Below, in pieces: positions 17,351 to 25,357 of a stretch of 34,610 nt of DNA (position 1 is its first letter; the number at the start of each line of letters is the position of its first letter). This stretch comes from Nitrosomonas ureae (GTDB lineage Bacteria; Pseudomonadota; Gammaproteobacteria; Burkholderiales; Nitrosomonadaceae). The stretch lies in assembly GCA_945872825.1 (NCBI GenBank), contig CAMCBD010000023.1:1-34610 (forward strand). The letters are read 5' to 3'. The notes under the pieces were generated by a model. That model was not told where the DNA came from, did not search any database, and worked only from the letters and a program-made list of their open reading frames with translations. Both the position numbers and the translations under genes were made by a program.

Positions 17351-19552
17351 TTACGCCATTGTCAATTTCGCGTACTCGAGTAATAACCATTTCGTTCCGG
17401 CATGATCAAAATTAACCTGGACACGCGCTTCACTGCCGCTCCCTTCATAGTTGGTAATGATACCCGCACCAAATTTGGCATGTAGTACGTTCTGTCCGAT
17501 TCTCCATGTGCCGCTGGAAAATTTTTGCTGACTGTAAGTTGCAGTTCTTGGAATAGCTGATGTGGTCTGCTTACCGGCACCCGGATAGAAGGGCTTCTGG
17601 TCAATTTTAGGCGTTGATTGCAGCCACTTCAAACAATTCTCCGGAATCTCATTCAGAAAACGCGATGCGATGTTATAACGGGTTTGGCCATGCAGCATGC
17701 GGCTTTGAGCAAAACTGATATATAACCGGCGGCGCGCGCGCGTCATGGCCACGTACATCAATCGTCTTTCTTCCGCAATGCCATTAATCTCATTTAGGCT
17801 GTTTTCATGCGGGAAAAGCCCTTCTTCCAATCCGCTCAAAAATACGCTATGAAATTCGAGGCCTTTGGCGGCATGCACCGTCATCAGCTGCAACGCATCC
17901 TGACCGCTACCCGCCTGATGCTCACCGGCTTCCAGCGAAGCATGTGCAAGAAATTCTGCAAGGCTGTCATCTTCGGCTTCGTGCACAAAACTGATGGCCG
18001 CGTTAATCAGTTCATTCAGATTCTCCAATCTTTCTGCGCTTTCTCGCTCTTTGGCATAATGCGTTAGTAACTCACTGTGCGTCAGCATGTGTTCAACAAC
18101 TTGCGGCAACGGTAACGTGCTGCAGCTTTGACGCATCGTCGTGATCAAGTGAACAAATCCTGCAATGCCTTTTAAAGATTTTGGCAATTCTTGCACGATT
18201 GCTGTTTCACCGCCGTATTTCTGCAGCGCCGTAGCCCACAAGCTCCCGCCTTGCAATTTCGCATCATCCAGCAATTGCTCCAAACTGCGTGCACCAATCC
18301 CACGTGCTGGGAAATTGATCACACGCAATAACGCACTGTCATCGTCAGGATTGGCAATCAAGCGCAAATAAGCCAACGCATGTTTGATTTCCTGCCGATC
18401 AAAGAAACGCATGCCGCCATAAACGCGATACGATATGGCGGCATTAAACAAACTGTGTTCCAAAACCCTGGATTGCGCATTGGAGCGATAGAGCAATGCC
18501 ATCTCTGACAAGGCAATGCCTTCCGCATGCAAGGTTTTGACTTCCTCAACGATAAATGCAGCCTCATCGAAATCATTCGGTGCATTATAAACACGCACTA
18601 GTTCGCCCTTCCCTTCGGCGGTCCAAAGATTCTTCCCCAAACGTTCGCTATTGTTTTCAATCAGTGCGTTAGCAGCATCGAGAATATTGCCGTGCGAGCG
18701 GTAATTTTGTTCCAGTTTGATCACTTTGGAGATACCGAAATCACGTTCAAAATCTCGCATGTTGCCAGAATAGGCACCGCGGAATGCATAAATACTTTGA
18801 TCATCATCACCCACGACAAAGACTGCCGCGGCATCTTTCGTTCCCACGCCCGCCAGCAATTTGAGCCATTTATACTGCAATGGATTAGTATCTTGAAACT
18901 CGTCCACCAGGATATGACTAAAACGTTCCTGATAATGCTTGCACAAAATTTCATTGCGGCTCAACAATTCGTAACTGCGCAGCAGTAATTCGGGGAAATC
19001 TACCGCACCTTCCTTGTTACATTGCTGCTCATAAGCCTGATAAAATTCAAGCATATGGCGTGAAAAAACATCTTCCGCTACAACATAAGCTGCACGCAAT
19101 CCGGCTTCCTTGGCATTATTGATAAACCATTGCACTTGGCGCGGCGGGAATTTCTTATCATCGGCCGACAAGCTCTTCAAGATACGCTTAACTAAAGCCA
19201 GTTGATCAGCGGAATCCAGAATCTGAAATGTTTGCACCAATCCGGCATCCTGATAATGCATCCGCAACATGCGATGACACAACCCATGAAATGTCCCAAT
19301 CCACATACCGCGTGTATTTATCGGCAGCATGGCGGTAATACGGGTCAACATTTCCTTGGCAGCTTTATTGGTGAAAGTAACGGCCAGAATACCGTGCGGA
19401 TTGGCTTTCCCCGACTGGATCAGATACACGATACGTGTCGTCAACACGCGTGTTTTTCCACTGCCAGCACCGGCCAACACCAATACGGATTGATGCGGTA
19501 GCGTAATCGCTTCCAGTTGCTGTGGATTCAGATCTGATAATAAGGAAGTCAT
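17351..19552 (-). CDS. uvrD: DNA helicase II (UvrD)
   Basis: 733 residues, superfamily 1A helicase with motifs in order: Q-motif LNPQQLEAI, Walker A GAGSGKT, Ia TFTNKAAKEM, II VDEFQDTNPLQ, III GDDDQSIYAFRGA, IV LEQNYRS, V VHAAKGLEFHSVFL, VI RRLMYVAMTRARRRLYIS. The C-terminal segment VLHAKFGAGIITNYEG is the conserved end domain of UvrD/PcrA that contacts partners. UvrD unwinds 3'-5' in nucleotide-excision and mismatch repair. It lies 150 bp downstream of prkB on the same strand. Its 3' end is five bases from the end of the convergent helicase scar. Confidence 0.93.
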   Translation of the reverse strand: MTSLLSDLNPQQLEAITLPHQSVLVLAGAGSGKTRVLTTRIVYLIQSGKANPHGILAVTFTNKAAKEMLTRITAMLPINTRGMWIGTFHGLCHRMLRMHYQDAGLVQTFQILDSADQLALVKRILKSLSADDKKFPPRQVQWFINNAKEAGLRAAYVVAEDVFSRHMLEFYQAYEQQCNKEGAVDFPELLLRSYELLSRNEILCKHYQERFSHILVDEFQDTNPLQYKWLKLLAGVGTKDAAAVFVVGDDDQSIYAFRGAYSGNMRDFERDFGISKVIKLEQNYRSHGNILDAANALIENNSERLGKNLWTAEGKGELVRVYNAPNDFDEAAFIVEEVKTLHAEGIALSEMALLYRSNAQSRVLEHSLFNAAISYRVYGGMRFFDRQEIKHALAYLRLIANPDDDSALLRVINFPARGIGARSLEQLLDDAKLQGGSLWATALQKYGGETAIVQELPKSLKGIAGFVHLITTMRQSCSTLPLPQVVEHMLTHSELLTHYAKERESAERLENLNELINAAISFVHEAEDDSLAEFLAHASLEAGEHQAGSGQDALQLMTVHAAKGLEFHSVFLSGLEEGLFPHENSLNEINGIAEERRLMYVAMTRARRRLYISFAQSRMLHGQTRYNIASRFLNEIPENCLKWLQSTPKIDQKPFYPGAGKQTTSAIPRTATYSQQKFSSGTWRIGQNVLHAKFGAGIITNYEGSGSEARVQVNFDHAGTKWLLLEYAKLTMA

Positions 19553-19702
19553 GTAACGATTTTAACCAAGTCTCCCATGATCATACTGAAGCAATTTGTA
19601 TGAAATGGATCTCTGACTCACACTGATTAATTCAGAATCCGATATGTGAACATGCACATCTTATCGTGATTCATGAATTAACCGGAAGTCAGTCAGAAAT
19701 TA

Positions 19703-20572
19703 CTATGCTCTGCTTTTTGCAACAATTTCCAGAATCAATGGAGTCAATATGAGTTCTATCGCCATGCCCATTTTTCCACCAGGCACAACAATAGTGTTCG
19801 GGCGGGACATAAATGAATCATGAATCATACTCAGTAAAAAAGGAAAGTCTGCTTTCATCGGATCCTTAAAACGAATCACCACAAAGCTCTCATCCAATGT
19901 TGGGATTTGACGTGCGATAAATGGATTGGAGGTGTCAACAGTGGGTACACGCTGAAAGTTGATATCGGTGCGTGAAAACTGTGGCGTAATGTAATGCACA
20001 TAATCATGCATACGACGCAGGATGGTATGCGTTACCGCTTCTGCCGAATATCCGCGAGCACTGGTGTCGCGAAATATTTTCTGAATCCATTCCAGATTAA
20101 CAATTGGCACCACACCAACCAGAAGATCCACATACTTAGCCACATCTGCCGTATCACCTTTTACACCGCCATGCAATCCTTCATAAAACAGCAAATCGGA
20201 ACCGGCTGGAATCGATGACCAGGGAGTAAATGTGCCGGCTTTCTGTTTCCAGGGTTCCGCTTCTTCATCATTATGCAGATACAAACGTGTCTGGCCACTG
20301 CCACTTCCGCCATATTCCTTGAATAAGGCTTCCAGTTTCTCAAACTCATTGGCTTCCGGACCAAAATGGCTGATCGCGCGTCCGTTGTTTTTTTCCGATT
20401 CTGCAACAGCTTGCTTCATTGATTCACGATCATAACGATGAAAACTATCACCTTCTACGATCGCAGCTTTCAGATGCTCACGACGGAAAATATGTTCAAA
20501 GCTTGATTTTACCGTTGAGGTGCCTGCGCCTGAAGATCCGGTAACGGCAATAACCGGGTGTTTTTGCGACAT
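19703..20572 (-). CDS. prkB: Phosphoribulokinase (proteobacterial type)
   Basis: 289 residues. P-loop VTGSSGAGTST (about 10-20), EGDSFHRYDRESM, Walker-B-like LLFYEGLHGG and the C-terminal VVPGGKMGMAIELILTP identify the class I (octameric, NADH-regulated) proteobacterial enzyme. It phosphorylates ribulose 5-phosphate to the bisphosphate used by RuBisCO, a committed Calvin-cycle step, so the host is probably autotrophic. An AGGA stands 11 bases before the ATG at 20572. No RuBisCO or cbb gene is adjacent here. The next gene downstream is uvrD, 150 bp away, with no clear terminator between. Confidence 0.95.
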   Translation of the reverse strand: MSQKHPVIAVTGSSGAGTSTVKSSFEHIFRREHLKAAIVEGDSFHRYDRESMKQAVAESEKNNGRAISHFGPEANEFEKLEALFKEYGGSGSGQTRLYLHNDEEAEPWKQKAGTFTPWSSIPAGSDLLFYEGLHGGVKGDTADVAKYVDLLVGVVPIVNLEWIQKIFRDTSARGYSAEAVTHTILRRMHDYVHYITPQFSRTDINFQRVPTVDTSNPFIARQIPTLDESFVVIRFKDPMKADFPFLLSMIHDSFMSRPNTIVVPGGKMGMAIELILTPLILEIVAKSRA

Positions 20573-20891
20573 TCTGATGTTATCCTAAAAAATATAATAT
20601 TCAAGTTCACCGGACCAAGTAAAAGTCATCGACGGCAATTCTGTATTAATATGATACTTCTTTCTTTTCATATTTGGCAGCGGTGACAATTTGTATTCAG
20701 CACTGTTCAGATTGAAAGCGATACGATATCGGGGCCTTATTGGAACTTATAAAATTTAAATCATGTCAGATTCATTGCTTACATAGCATGCGTATTGTAT
20801 ACCAAGACCGCACATAAATTGTCTTTGGCATTTGTATCAGTCAGTAGAAAATTAAAAGACAGATATTACTTGATGATTGGATTGAGTTCGT
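20573..20891. other. Divergent intergenic region between prkB and a secreted-protein gene
   Basis: No gene is seen in these 319 bases. On the plus strand TTGCTT (20775-20780) and TATACC (20798-20803) are 17 bp apart with TG directly before the -10, a weak candidate promoter for the gene at 20892. The prkB promoter should lie in the left half, but no convincing LysR-type T-N11-A operator could be assigned by eye. Confidence 0.3.
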
Positions 20892-21422
20892 ATGAAAAAT
20901 TTCAAATGGCCATTGATCACAATTTTATTTCTAACCATAGTGTCCTACAACTTCGCATTGGCTGAAGGAGACGGTGGCGGTGATGGTGGCGAGGACAGTA
21001 GCAACGATGATGATGGCAATGGCCATCATGACGGTGACGGCCATCACCATCATGGCAGTCATAATCAATTCATTTTCGGCCTCGGTGGCTACTATGACCC
21101 TTGGTTCTGGGGTGGCTATGGTGGGTATGGTTACTATAATCCAGGATTCTGGGGAAATTACTATGGTCCGGGTTTTTATAGTCCTTATAGCTACCGCGCG
21201 TATGGTTATGTAGATCCTTTTTTTAGGCCTAATTATACTTATCCACCCGTTGTCACAGCACCCTCTCGGCCACCTGTCTACATACAGCAGCAGGAACCCA
21301 GATTTGCGCAACCAAAAACCAACTACTGGTACTATTGCCAAAAACCGGAAGGATATTATCCGCATATTAAGGCATGTCCGGGCGGATGGACACAAGTCGC
21401 CCCTCAACCCTATGCACAATAA
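20892..21422 (+). CDS. Secreted low-complexity His/Asp/Gly/Tyr-rich protein, function unknown
   Basis: 176 residues. A signal peptide (MKNFKWPLITILFLTIVSYN, FALA) is followed by an acidic Gly/Asp run, then a His-rich patch GHHDGDGHHHHGSHN (about 43-58) able to bind transition metals. Next comes an aromatic GGYYDPWFWGGYGGYGYY repeat-like region, and a C-terminal module YWYYCQKPEGYYPHIKACPG with two cysteines, common at the end of small exported proteobacterial proteins. The family is not recognised beyond that tail. It is probably periplasmic or outer-membrane associated. The next gene starts 15 bp downstream, so the two are likely co-expressed. A metal-related role is a guess from composition only. 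Confidence 0.7.
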   Translation: MKNFKWPLITILFLTIVSYNFALAEGDGGGDGGEDSSNDDDGNGHHDGDGHHHHGSHNQFIFGLGGYYDPWFWGGYGGYGYYNPGFWGNYYGPGFYSPYSYRAYGYVDPFFRPNYTYPPVVTAPSRPPVYIQQQEPRFAQPKTNYWYYCQKPEGYYPHIKACPGGWTQVAPQPYAQ

Positions 21423-21437
21423 TGAAGCGAGAACACC

Positions 21438-22016
21438 ATGAAAATAGTTAAACGAGTATTGATATTAATAATGGTTTGTATATTAGCGGCGTGCGTCAGT
21501 TTGCCAAACGGGCCTAGCGTTATGACATTACCAGGTGCCGGTAAAAGCTTTGACCAGTTTCGCCATGATGATTACGACTGCCGCCGCTATGCATACGAGC
21601 AAGTGGGTGGTACCACACCGCGGCAAGCATCGCAAACTAGCGGAATAGAAAGCGCTGCCATTGGCGCCGGATTGGGTGCTGCTGCAGGCGCAGCGATTGC
21701 TGGAGGAAGTGGTGCGGCAATTGGTGCTGGTACTGGTCTTTTGGCCGGTGGATTAGTCGGATCGGGCACTGCCAGCAGTTCCGCATACGTCAACCAACAG
21801 CGCTATGACATTAGTTATATTCAGTGCATGTATGCCAAAGGCCATCGCGTTCCGGTATCTGGCAGAATCACCAATGACGCACCTACAAATAACAATAGAG
21901 GAAGCTCATCTCCACCACCTAACTTTAACCCGCCCCCCCGTCAGGCAATCCACCGCCTCCGCCTCCGCGATAATTTCTCGCTGGCTTGTTACTCGCTCTC
22001 GGTAACAAGCCAGTAA
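21438..22016 (+). CDS. Glycine-zipper lipoprotein with a probable frameshift in its proline-rich tail
   Basis: The start MKIVKRVLILIMVCILAACV is a lipoprotein signal with lipobox LAAC (Cys19). A short domain with FDQFRHDDYDCRRYAYEQVG follows. Then comes a glycine zipper, AAIGAGLGAAAGAAIAGG and GAAIGAGTGLLAGGLVG, able to insert in membranes, and a tail domain with YDISYIQCMYAKGHRVP. This order matches small YMGG-like/glycine-zipper outer-membrane lipoproteins. After PPPNFNPPP the frame changes character to QAIHRLRLRDNFSLACY. One extra C in the seven-C run at 21933-21939 would instead give P-P-P-P-S-G-N followed by six prolines and Arg, with a stop at 21971-21973, just before the terminator hairpin. 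The annotated 3' end is thus probably an artefact of a one-base loss. Confidence 0.75.
   Translation: MKIVKRVLILIMVCILAACVSLPNGPSVMTLPGAGKSFDQFRHDDYDCRRYAYEQVGGTTPRQASQTSGIESAAIGAGLGAAAGAAIAGGSGAAIGAGTGLLAGGLVGSGTASSSAYVNQQRYDISYIQCMYAKGHRVPVSGRITNDAPTNNNRGSSSPPPNFNPPPRQAIHRLRLRDNFSLACYSLSVTSQ
21981..22013 (+). terminator. Perfect 12-bp stem hairpin after the glycine-zipper gene
   Basis: CTGGCTTGTTAC (21981-21992) pairs fully with GTAACAAGCCAG (22002-22013) around a 9-nt loop. It starts eight bases after the frame-restored stop at 21973 but falls inside the frameshifted open frame. No T-run follows, so it may end transcription weakly or guard the 3' end. Confidence 0.65.
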
Positions 22017-22174
22017 ATCAGCGACACCTTATATCTAAGCTGTGCTTGCAATCTCTGTGCTTAAATCCGCTAATGATTCAAATTACTCTACGCTCCATCA
22101 TCGACTGACTTATCAAACAACCAATAACTCAGTATCATATTAAGTTAGAATATGCAGTTGAACAGGGTCGATGA

Positions 22175-22211
22175 TTCATCTGCAATCATTGCCATCAGGA
22201 TAGCAGATGAA
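22175..22211. promoter_or_regulatory. 9-bp inverted repeat upstream of the small membrane protein gene
   Basis: TTCATCTGC (22175-22183) and GCAGATGAA (22203-22211) are perfect inverted copies 19 nt apart, ending 58 bp before the GTG start at 22270. They could be a repressor/activator site with two half-sites or a hairpin in the leader. Nothing else is seen in the 253-bp gap. Confidence 0.35.
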
Positions 22212-22269
22212 ATTTTGGTTATCCATAAACTGCAACTGGATTTTAAGATAAGAACATAGGAGTAAAACT

Positions 22270-22794
22270 GTGCACCCGATTGTACCCATTATCATGGCAC
22301 TTGGCGCCATTCTGTTTCTTGTAGGAATAGCCGTCCAGGCCCGGCTTGGCTTGCAGCGTAGCAATACAATCAAACTACGCGGGAAGGAATATAAAGTTTG
22401 GTTTTTTGTAGTGACTACTGTAGTCGCTGGCGTCGCATTAATTATGCTATCGGTTTTGATACCGAAATATATGCCTTATCAGCCTGAATCAACTTCCAAT
22501 TCAGCGCAACCTGTACTATCCAGCAACTTGAAATATGAACTGGATTCCGCTTTATCCAGTATGGATCTTAATAACGCTACCATGATGAAGGCCATCAGCC
22601 GATTCCAGGTGGAATACCAGGAAGCATCACAAAAAGGCGAGAAAAACACTATGGATTTGCTCATTCTGGAAATAGCCTACCGGATCAGAATCGAATTGCA
22701 AAATCGGAATCACCCGGAAAACCAGGTCGAACATGAAGTAGAGAGAATTATTGGTATTTTGAAGCAGCCTGTTAAACAGGGAAACGGTAAGTAA
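22270..22794 (+). CDS. Small membrane protein of unknown function
   Basis: 174 residues from a GTG start at 22270 with a good AGGAG eight bases upstream. Two membrane helices lie at about 4-23 (PIVPIIMALGAILFLVGIAV) and 44-66 (VWFFVVTTVVAGVALIMLSV). The remaining C-terminal half is soluble and largely helical and charged (SSMDLNNATMMKAISRFQVE onward), possibly coiled-coil. No family was recognised. It precedes the TIGR04073 gene by 59 bp on the same strand, so a shared transcript and an envelope role are possible but unproven. Confidence 0.65.
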   Translation: MHPIVPIIMALGAILFLVGIAVQARLGLQRSNTIKLRGKEYKVWFFVVTTVVAGVALIMLSVLIPKYMPYQPESTSNSAQPVLSSNLKYELDSALSSMDLNNATMMKAISRFQVEYQEASQKGEKNTMDLLILEIAYRIRIELQNRNHPENQVEHEVERIIGILKQPVKQGNGK

Positions 22795-22853
22795 AATAAT
22801 TATCTGATATTTCTAAAATATAATCACTCCATTAACTACTTAAGGAATTTGCT

Positions 22854-23216
22854 ATGAAAAAAATCATTCAAGCACTGTTTATGATATCTATCCTATTTTT
22901 GGCAGTTCCCAATTTAGCACTTGCAGATGAATATCCTGATAAGGCTCTTGAGAAACTGGGAACTGGTCTTGCTAATGCTGTGACCGGTGTCGTTGAAATA
23001 CCTAAAACAATAATAAACACCGGCAACAGAGACGGCGTCATTCATGGAATGACCGTCGGATTCCTTACCGGCATTGCCAATGCTGTTGGCCGTTCACTGA
23101 GTGGCGCTTTCGATATCGCAACTTTCCTTGTACCAACCACTCCCTTTGTAAAGCCTGCTCATATTTGGGATGATTTCAACCGGGAAACAACCTTCGTTGA
23201 AGCAAAAATGCGCTAA
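22854..23216 (+). CDS. Exosortase system-associated protein, TIGR04073 family
   Basis: 120 residues. A signal peptide (MKKIIQALFMISILFLAVPN, LALA) is followed by KALEKLGTGLANAVTGVVEI, PKTIINTG, HGMTVGFLTGIANAVGRSL and GAFDIATFLVPT. The K-L-G-x-G-L-A-N-x-x-T-G-x-x-E-x-P-K core is the recognisable motif of the TIGR04073 family, found in genomes that carry the PEP-CTERM/exosortase protein-sorting system. Function is unknown. An AAGGA ribosome site lies before the ATG at 22854. A PEP-CTERM protein is encoded 4 kb to the right, but no exosortase gene is in this window. Confidence 0.82.
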   Translation: MKKIIQALFMISILFLAVPNLALADEYPDKALEKLGTGLANAVTGVVEIPKTIINTGNRDGVIHGMTVGFLTGIANAVGRSLSGAFDIATFLVPTTPFVKPAHIWDDFNRETTFVEAKMR

Positions 23217-23295
23217 TAGTTTTTTATCTCTGCATCATTATTATCGCTATTACTTAGCAGTCATTGCCATAACAGAGACGCAGCTATTCAAACCA

Positions 23296-24495
23296 TTACA
23301 TAAAATTACGCGTATGCAGGGCAGAGAGCGATTGCGCTCTCTGCCCATCAAAACCAATCTTACGTAAACGCCGCACTCGCCCTTGACCCATATCGGCAAT
23401 CAGTGTTTGTACTTTCTCCCAGCCAGCACGTAGCGCCTCGGGCTGCCACGAACCGGCAGCCAATAATACTAGAGCATCAAACACTTCTTCGTTAAGACCG
23501 GCAGTATGAGCCAGCACATCGTGACGACGTTCGATGGCTGCCGCCAAGCGTTCCAGCAATTTCGAATCCTCTCTCACATGTTGTGTGAGGTGGGCAACAC
23601 CAAACGCAACGTGACGGGCTTCATCCTGAGCAACCAGCCGCGCTATCTCGCCTGTCACTGGGTCTGGCGCATGTTGATGCAGAAACTGCAATAATGATAA
23701 AAAACTGCCTTCGCCCAATACCGAAAGTAGCAGTGACGACAATGCAAGATCCGCTTCATCAATCAACGTTTTAAGGGATGCCTGACCACCGGCAGTGGAT
23801 AAACCCAGCTTCGGTCTGCGCAACAGCGCTCGCCGGGTAAATACTTCGATATGACGCGCTTCATCGGCCGCTTGGATCGCCAGCAACTGCATTACTTCGC
23901 GGAAATGCGGATGTATTTGTGCGGCAAATTTGGCTGGAATGACAAGTGCCGCGGTCTCATTCTCGATAAGATACGTCATCACCTGCACGACCGCATCTTC
24001 AATTTCATCGTGCAACACGAATGGCTCATCCCACGGAATTGCTGTAGCAGGATTCCACTGAGCAGCAGCAGCCTGAGCATATAATCGCGCGGCTTCCTGT
24101 GCCCAAACTTCAGCGCGCGTATCAAAGGGAAAATCAAAAGCCGGTGCACCGGCTTCAACTGTCGCGCTACGGCCTGCCAGCCCCCAGTTAGCATGTGCAT
24201 GGATTTGCGGTGTGACAGCATCACCGGTCGATTGTGCGCCGCGCCAACGTCCAACTTCAGCCCCACCATGGTATACCACCGCCACCGGCTCACCCTTAAA
24301 TTGTGAGATTTCGATTTTGTGACCTTGCGCACGGCACCAGCCACGTAAATGTATGGCCAGTTCCGGCGCATTGCCGTACACCGCAACTGGAGCATGCACC
24401 GGCACTGTGCGCAGTGCACGTTTTATCAATAGATGTCCACCCTGATCCAGCCCCAAATCGCCGAGATCGACGCTGCACATATCCCCCGCAATCAT
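23296..24495 (-). CDS. TusA-like domain fused to a ferritin-like diiron domain
   Basis: 399 residues. Residues about 8-64 resemble a TusA/SirA-type fold (DLGDLGLDQGGHLLIKRAL and LRGWCRAQGHKIE), but the usual catalytic Cys of the CPxP motif is absent. From about 150 to 310 there is a ferritin-like four-helix diiron site with the complete ligand set: Glu in LIENETAAL (178 or 180), E212-A-R-H215 in DEARHIEVF, Glu262 in LGEGSF, and E292-A-R-H295 in DEARHVAF. Such sites activate O2 in oxygenases and oxidases. The start ATG overlaps the stop of the PhnD-like gene by ATGA, so translation is coupled. It is the last gene of a three-gene operon. The substrate is unknown. Confidence 0.75.
   Translation of the reverse strand: MIAGDMCSVDLGDLGLDQGGHLLIKRALRTVPVHAPVAVYGNAPELAIHLRGWCRAQGHKIEISQFKGEPVAVVYHGGAEVGRWRGAQSTGDAVTPQIHAHANWGLAGRSATVEAGAPAFDFPFDTRAEVWAQEAARLYAQAAAAQWNPATAIPWDEPFVLHDEIEDAVVQVMTYLIENETAALVIPAKFAAQIHPHFREVMQLLAIQAADEARHIEVFTRRALLRRPKLGLSTAGGQASLKTLIDEADLALSSLLLSVLGEGSFLSLLQFLHQHAPDPVTGEIARLVAQDEARHVAFGVAHLTQHVREDSKLLERLAAAIERRHDVLAHTAGLNEEVFDALVLLAAGSWQPEALRAGWEKVQTLIADMGQGRVRRLRKIGFDGQRAQSLSALHTRNFM
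23319..23346. terminator. Perfect 12-bp stem hairpin at the convergence of the TIGR04073 and diiron genes
   Basis: GGGCAGAGAGCG (23319-23330) pairs completely with CGCTCTCTGCCC (23335-23346) around a 4-nt loop. It lies within the last codons of the minus-strand diiron gene and 100 bp after the plus-strand TIGR04073 gene. On the minus strand AATTTTATG follows after ten bases. A bidirectional terminator is likely. Confidence 0.6.
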
Positions 24496-25346
24496 GGGTA
24501 AGACTTGCTTACTTCAGCAATAAACGCATCGATAGTTTTGAATCGATTAACAGCTCTGGCCAATAATGCATATTTTTCAGTGCGTCCCGGCTTCCATTGC
24601 TTCAATCCTTCAAGATCCAGCAAAGGCCTGACCTGCGGGTCGTCGTACGACATCGACATCAAAAGATCACAAAACCGTGTAACGGACTCTTGAGGCGCAC
24701 CGTTCAGCACGGTAAAGTTGCAATGATCATATTCAGCTGTTTGCGCAAGAATGCGCGTGCTATTCGATGGCAGCGTACCTTCGCGGGTAAACAACAGATG
24801 ATTGCCGTCGATCATACAAGCCGCGTCAACTGTTCCTTCGATTAATGCTTTGGCGGCATGACGTTCACCCCCGATATGGTCGCCGTGTTTACCAACCAGC
24901 ACATCAAATAAGCGTACCGAGAAATCTTTTTCTGGCTCAAGACCAGCCTCTGCCAAATGCAATAGCGGGATCAATGTCGCCTGCGGTGAGTCGGAAGCAC
25001 CCACGGCAACGGTCTTGCCACGCAAATCTTCAATCGATCGGATCGGCGAATCATTGCGCACTGCGATTACACTGGTGAGATCACAATCGGTATCGCGCAT
25101 GGCAATTGCTTTGACTGTTCGTCCGGTTTGAGCGGCAATGCGTTCGGCCTGCAACCATGCCAGTGGAGAATTCCACGCTACGTGAAAGTGTCCGGCAAAA
25201 TGCCCTGCCACTTGCCGTTCATAGTTTGAATACAGAATGTAATCAAAATCAAAATCGTGCTGTGCAAACCATTTTTGGAAACCATCCCAGATGGTAACGA
25301 CCTTCGGGTCGTATGCAACCGCTCCCAGTATTAACGTTGTAGGCAT
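24492..25346 (-). CDS. PhnD-like substrate-binding-fold protein without signal peptide
   Basis: 284 residues with the type 2 periplasmic-binding fold pattern: LILGAVAYDPKVV, FHVAWNSPLAWLQA, SVIAVRNDSPIRSIEDLRGK, TVAVGASDSPQATLIPLL and ALIEGTVDAACMIDG. This matches phosphate/phosphite/phosphonate ABC binding proteins. However, there is no signal peptide or lipobox and no permease or ATPase gene nearby, so it is probably cytoplasmic and acts as an enzyme, sensor or carrier rather than as a transporter subunit. Cytosolic enzymes with this fold exist (the THI5 pyrimidine synthase). It is the middle gene of the operon, 11 bp behind the flavoprotein gene and overlapping the diiron gene by 4 bp. The ligand cannot be read from the sequence. 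Confidence 0.75.
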   Translation of the reverse strand: MPTTLILGAVAYDPKVVTIWDGFQKWFAQHDFDFDYILYSNYERQVAGHFAGHFHVAWNSPLAWLQAERIAAQTGRTVKAIAMRDTDCDLTSVIAVRNDSPIRSIEDLRGKTVAVGASDSPQATLIPLLHLAEAGLEPEKDFSVRLFDVLVGKHGDHIGGERHAAKALIEGTVDAACMIDGNHLLFTREGTLPSNSTRILAQTAEYDHCNFTVLNGAPQESVTRFCDLLMSMSYDDPQVRPLLDLEGLKQWKPGRTEKYALLARAVNRFKTIDAFIAEVSKSYP

Positions 25347-25357
25347 TCAGCGTTCTC

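Noticed and set aside
20931..21419. 162-codon antisense frame over the His/Gly-rich gene
   Set aside because: Long only because the low-complexity sequence has few stops; no start context, and the plus-strand product has a signal peptide and conserved tail.
22768..22782. CCTGTT-A-AACAGG palindrome as a regulatory site
   Set aside because: It sits inside the 3' codons of the small membrane protein, is short, and has no partner element.
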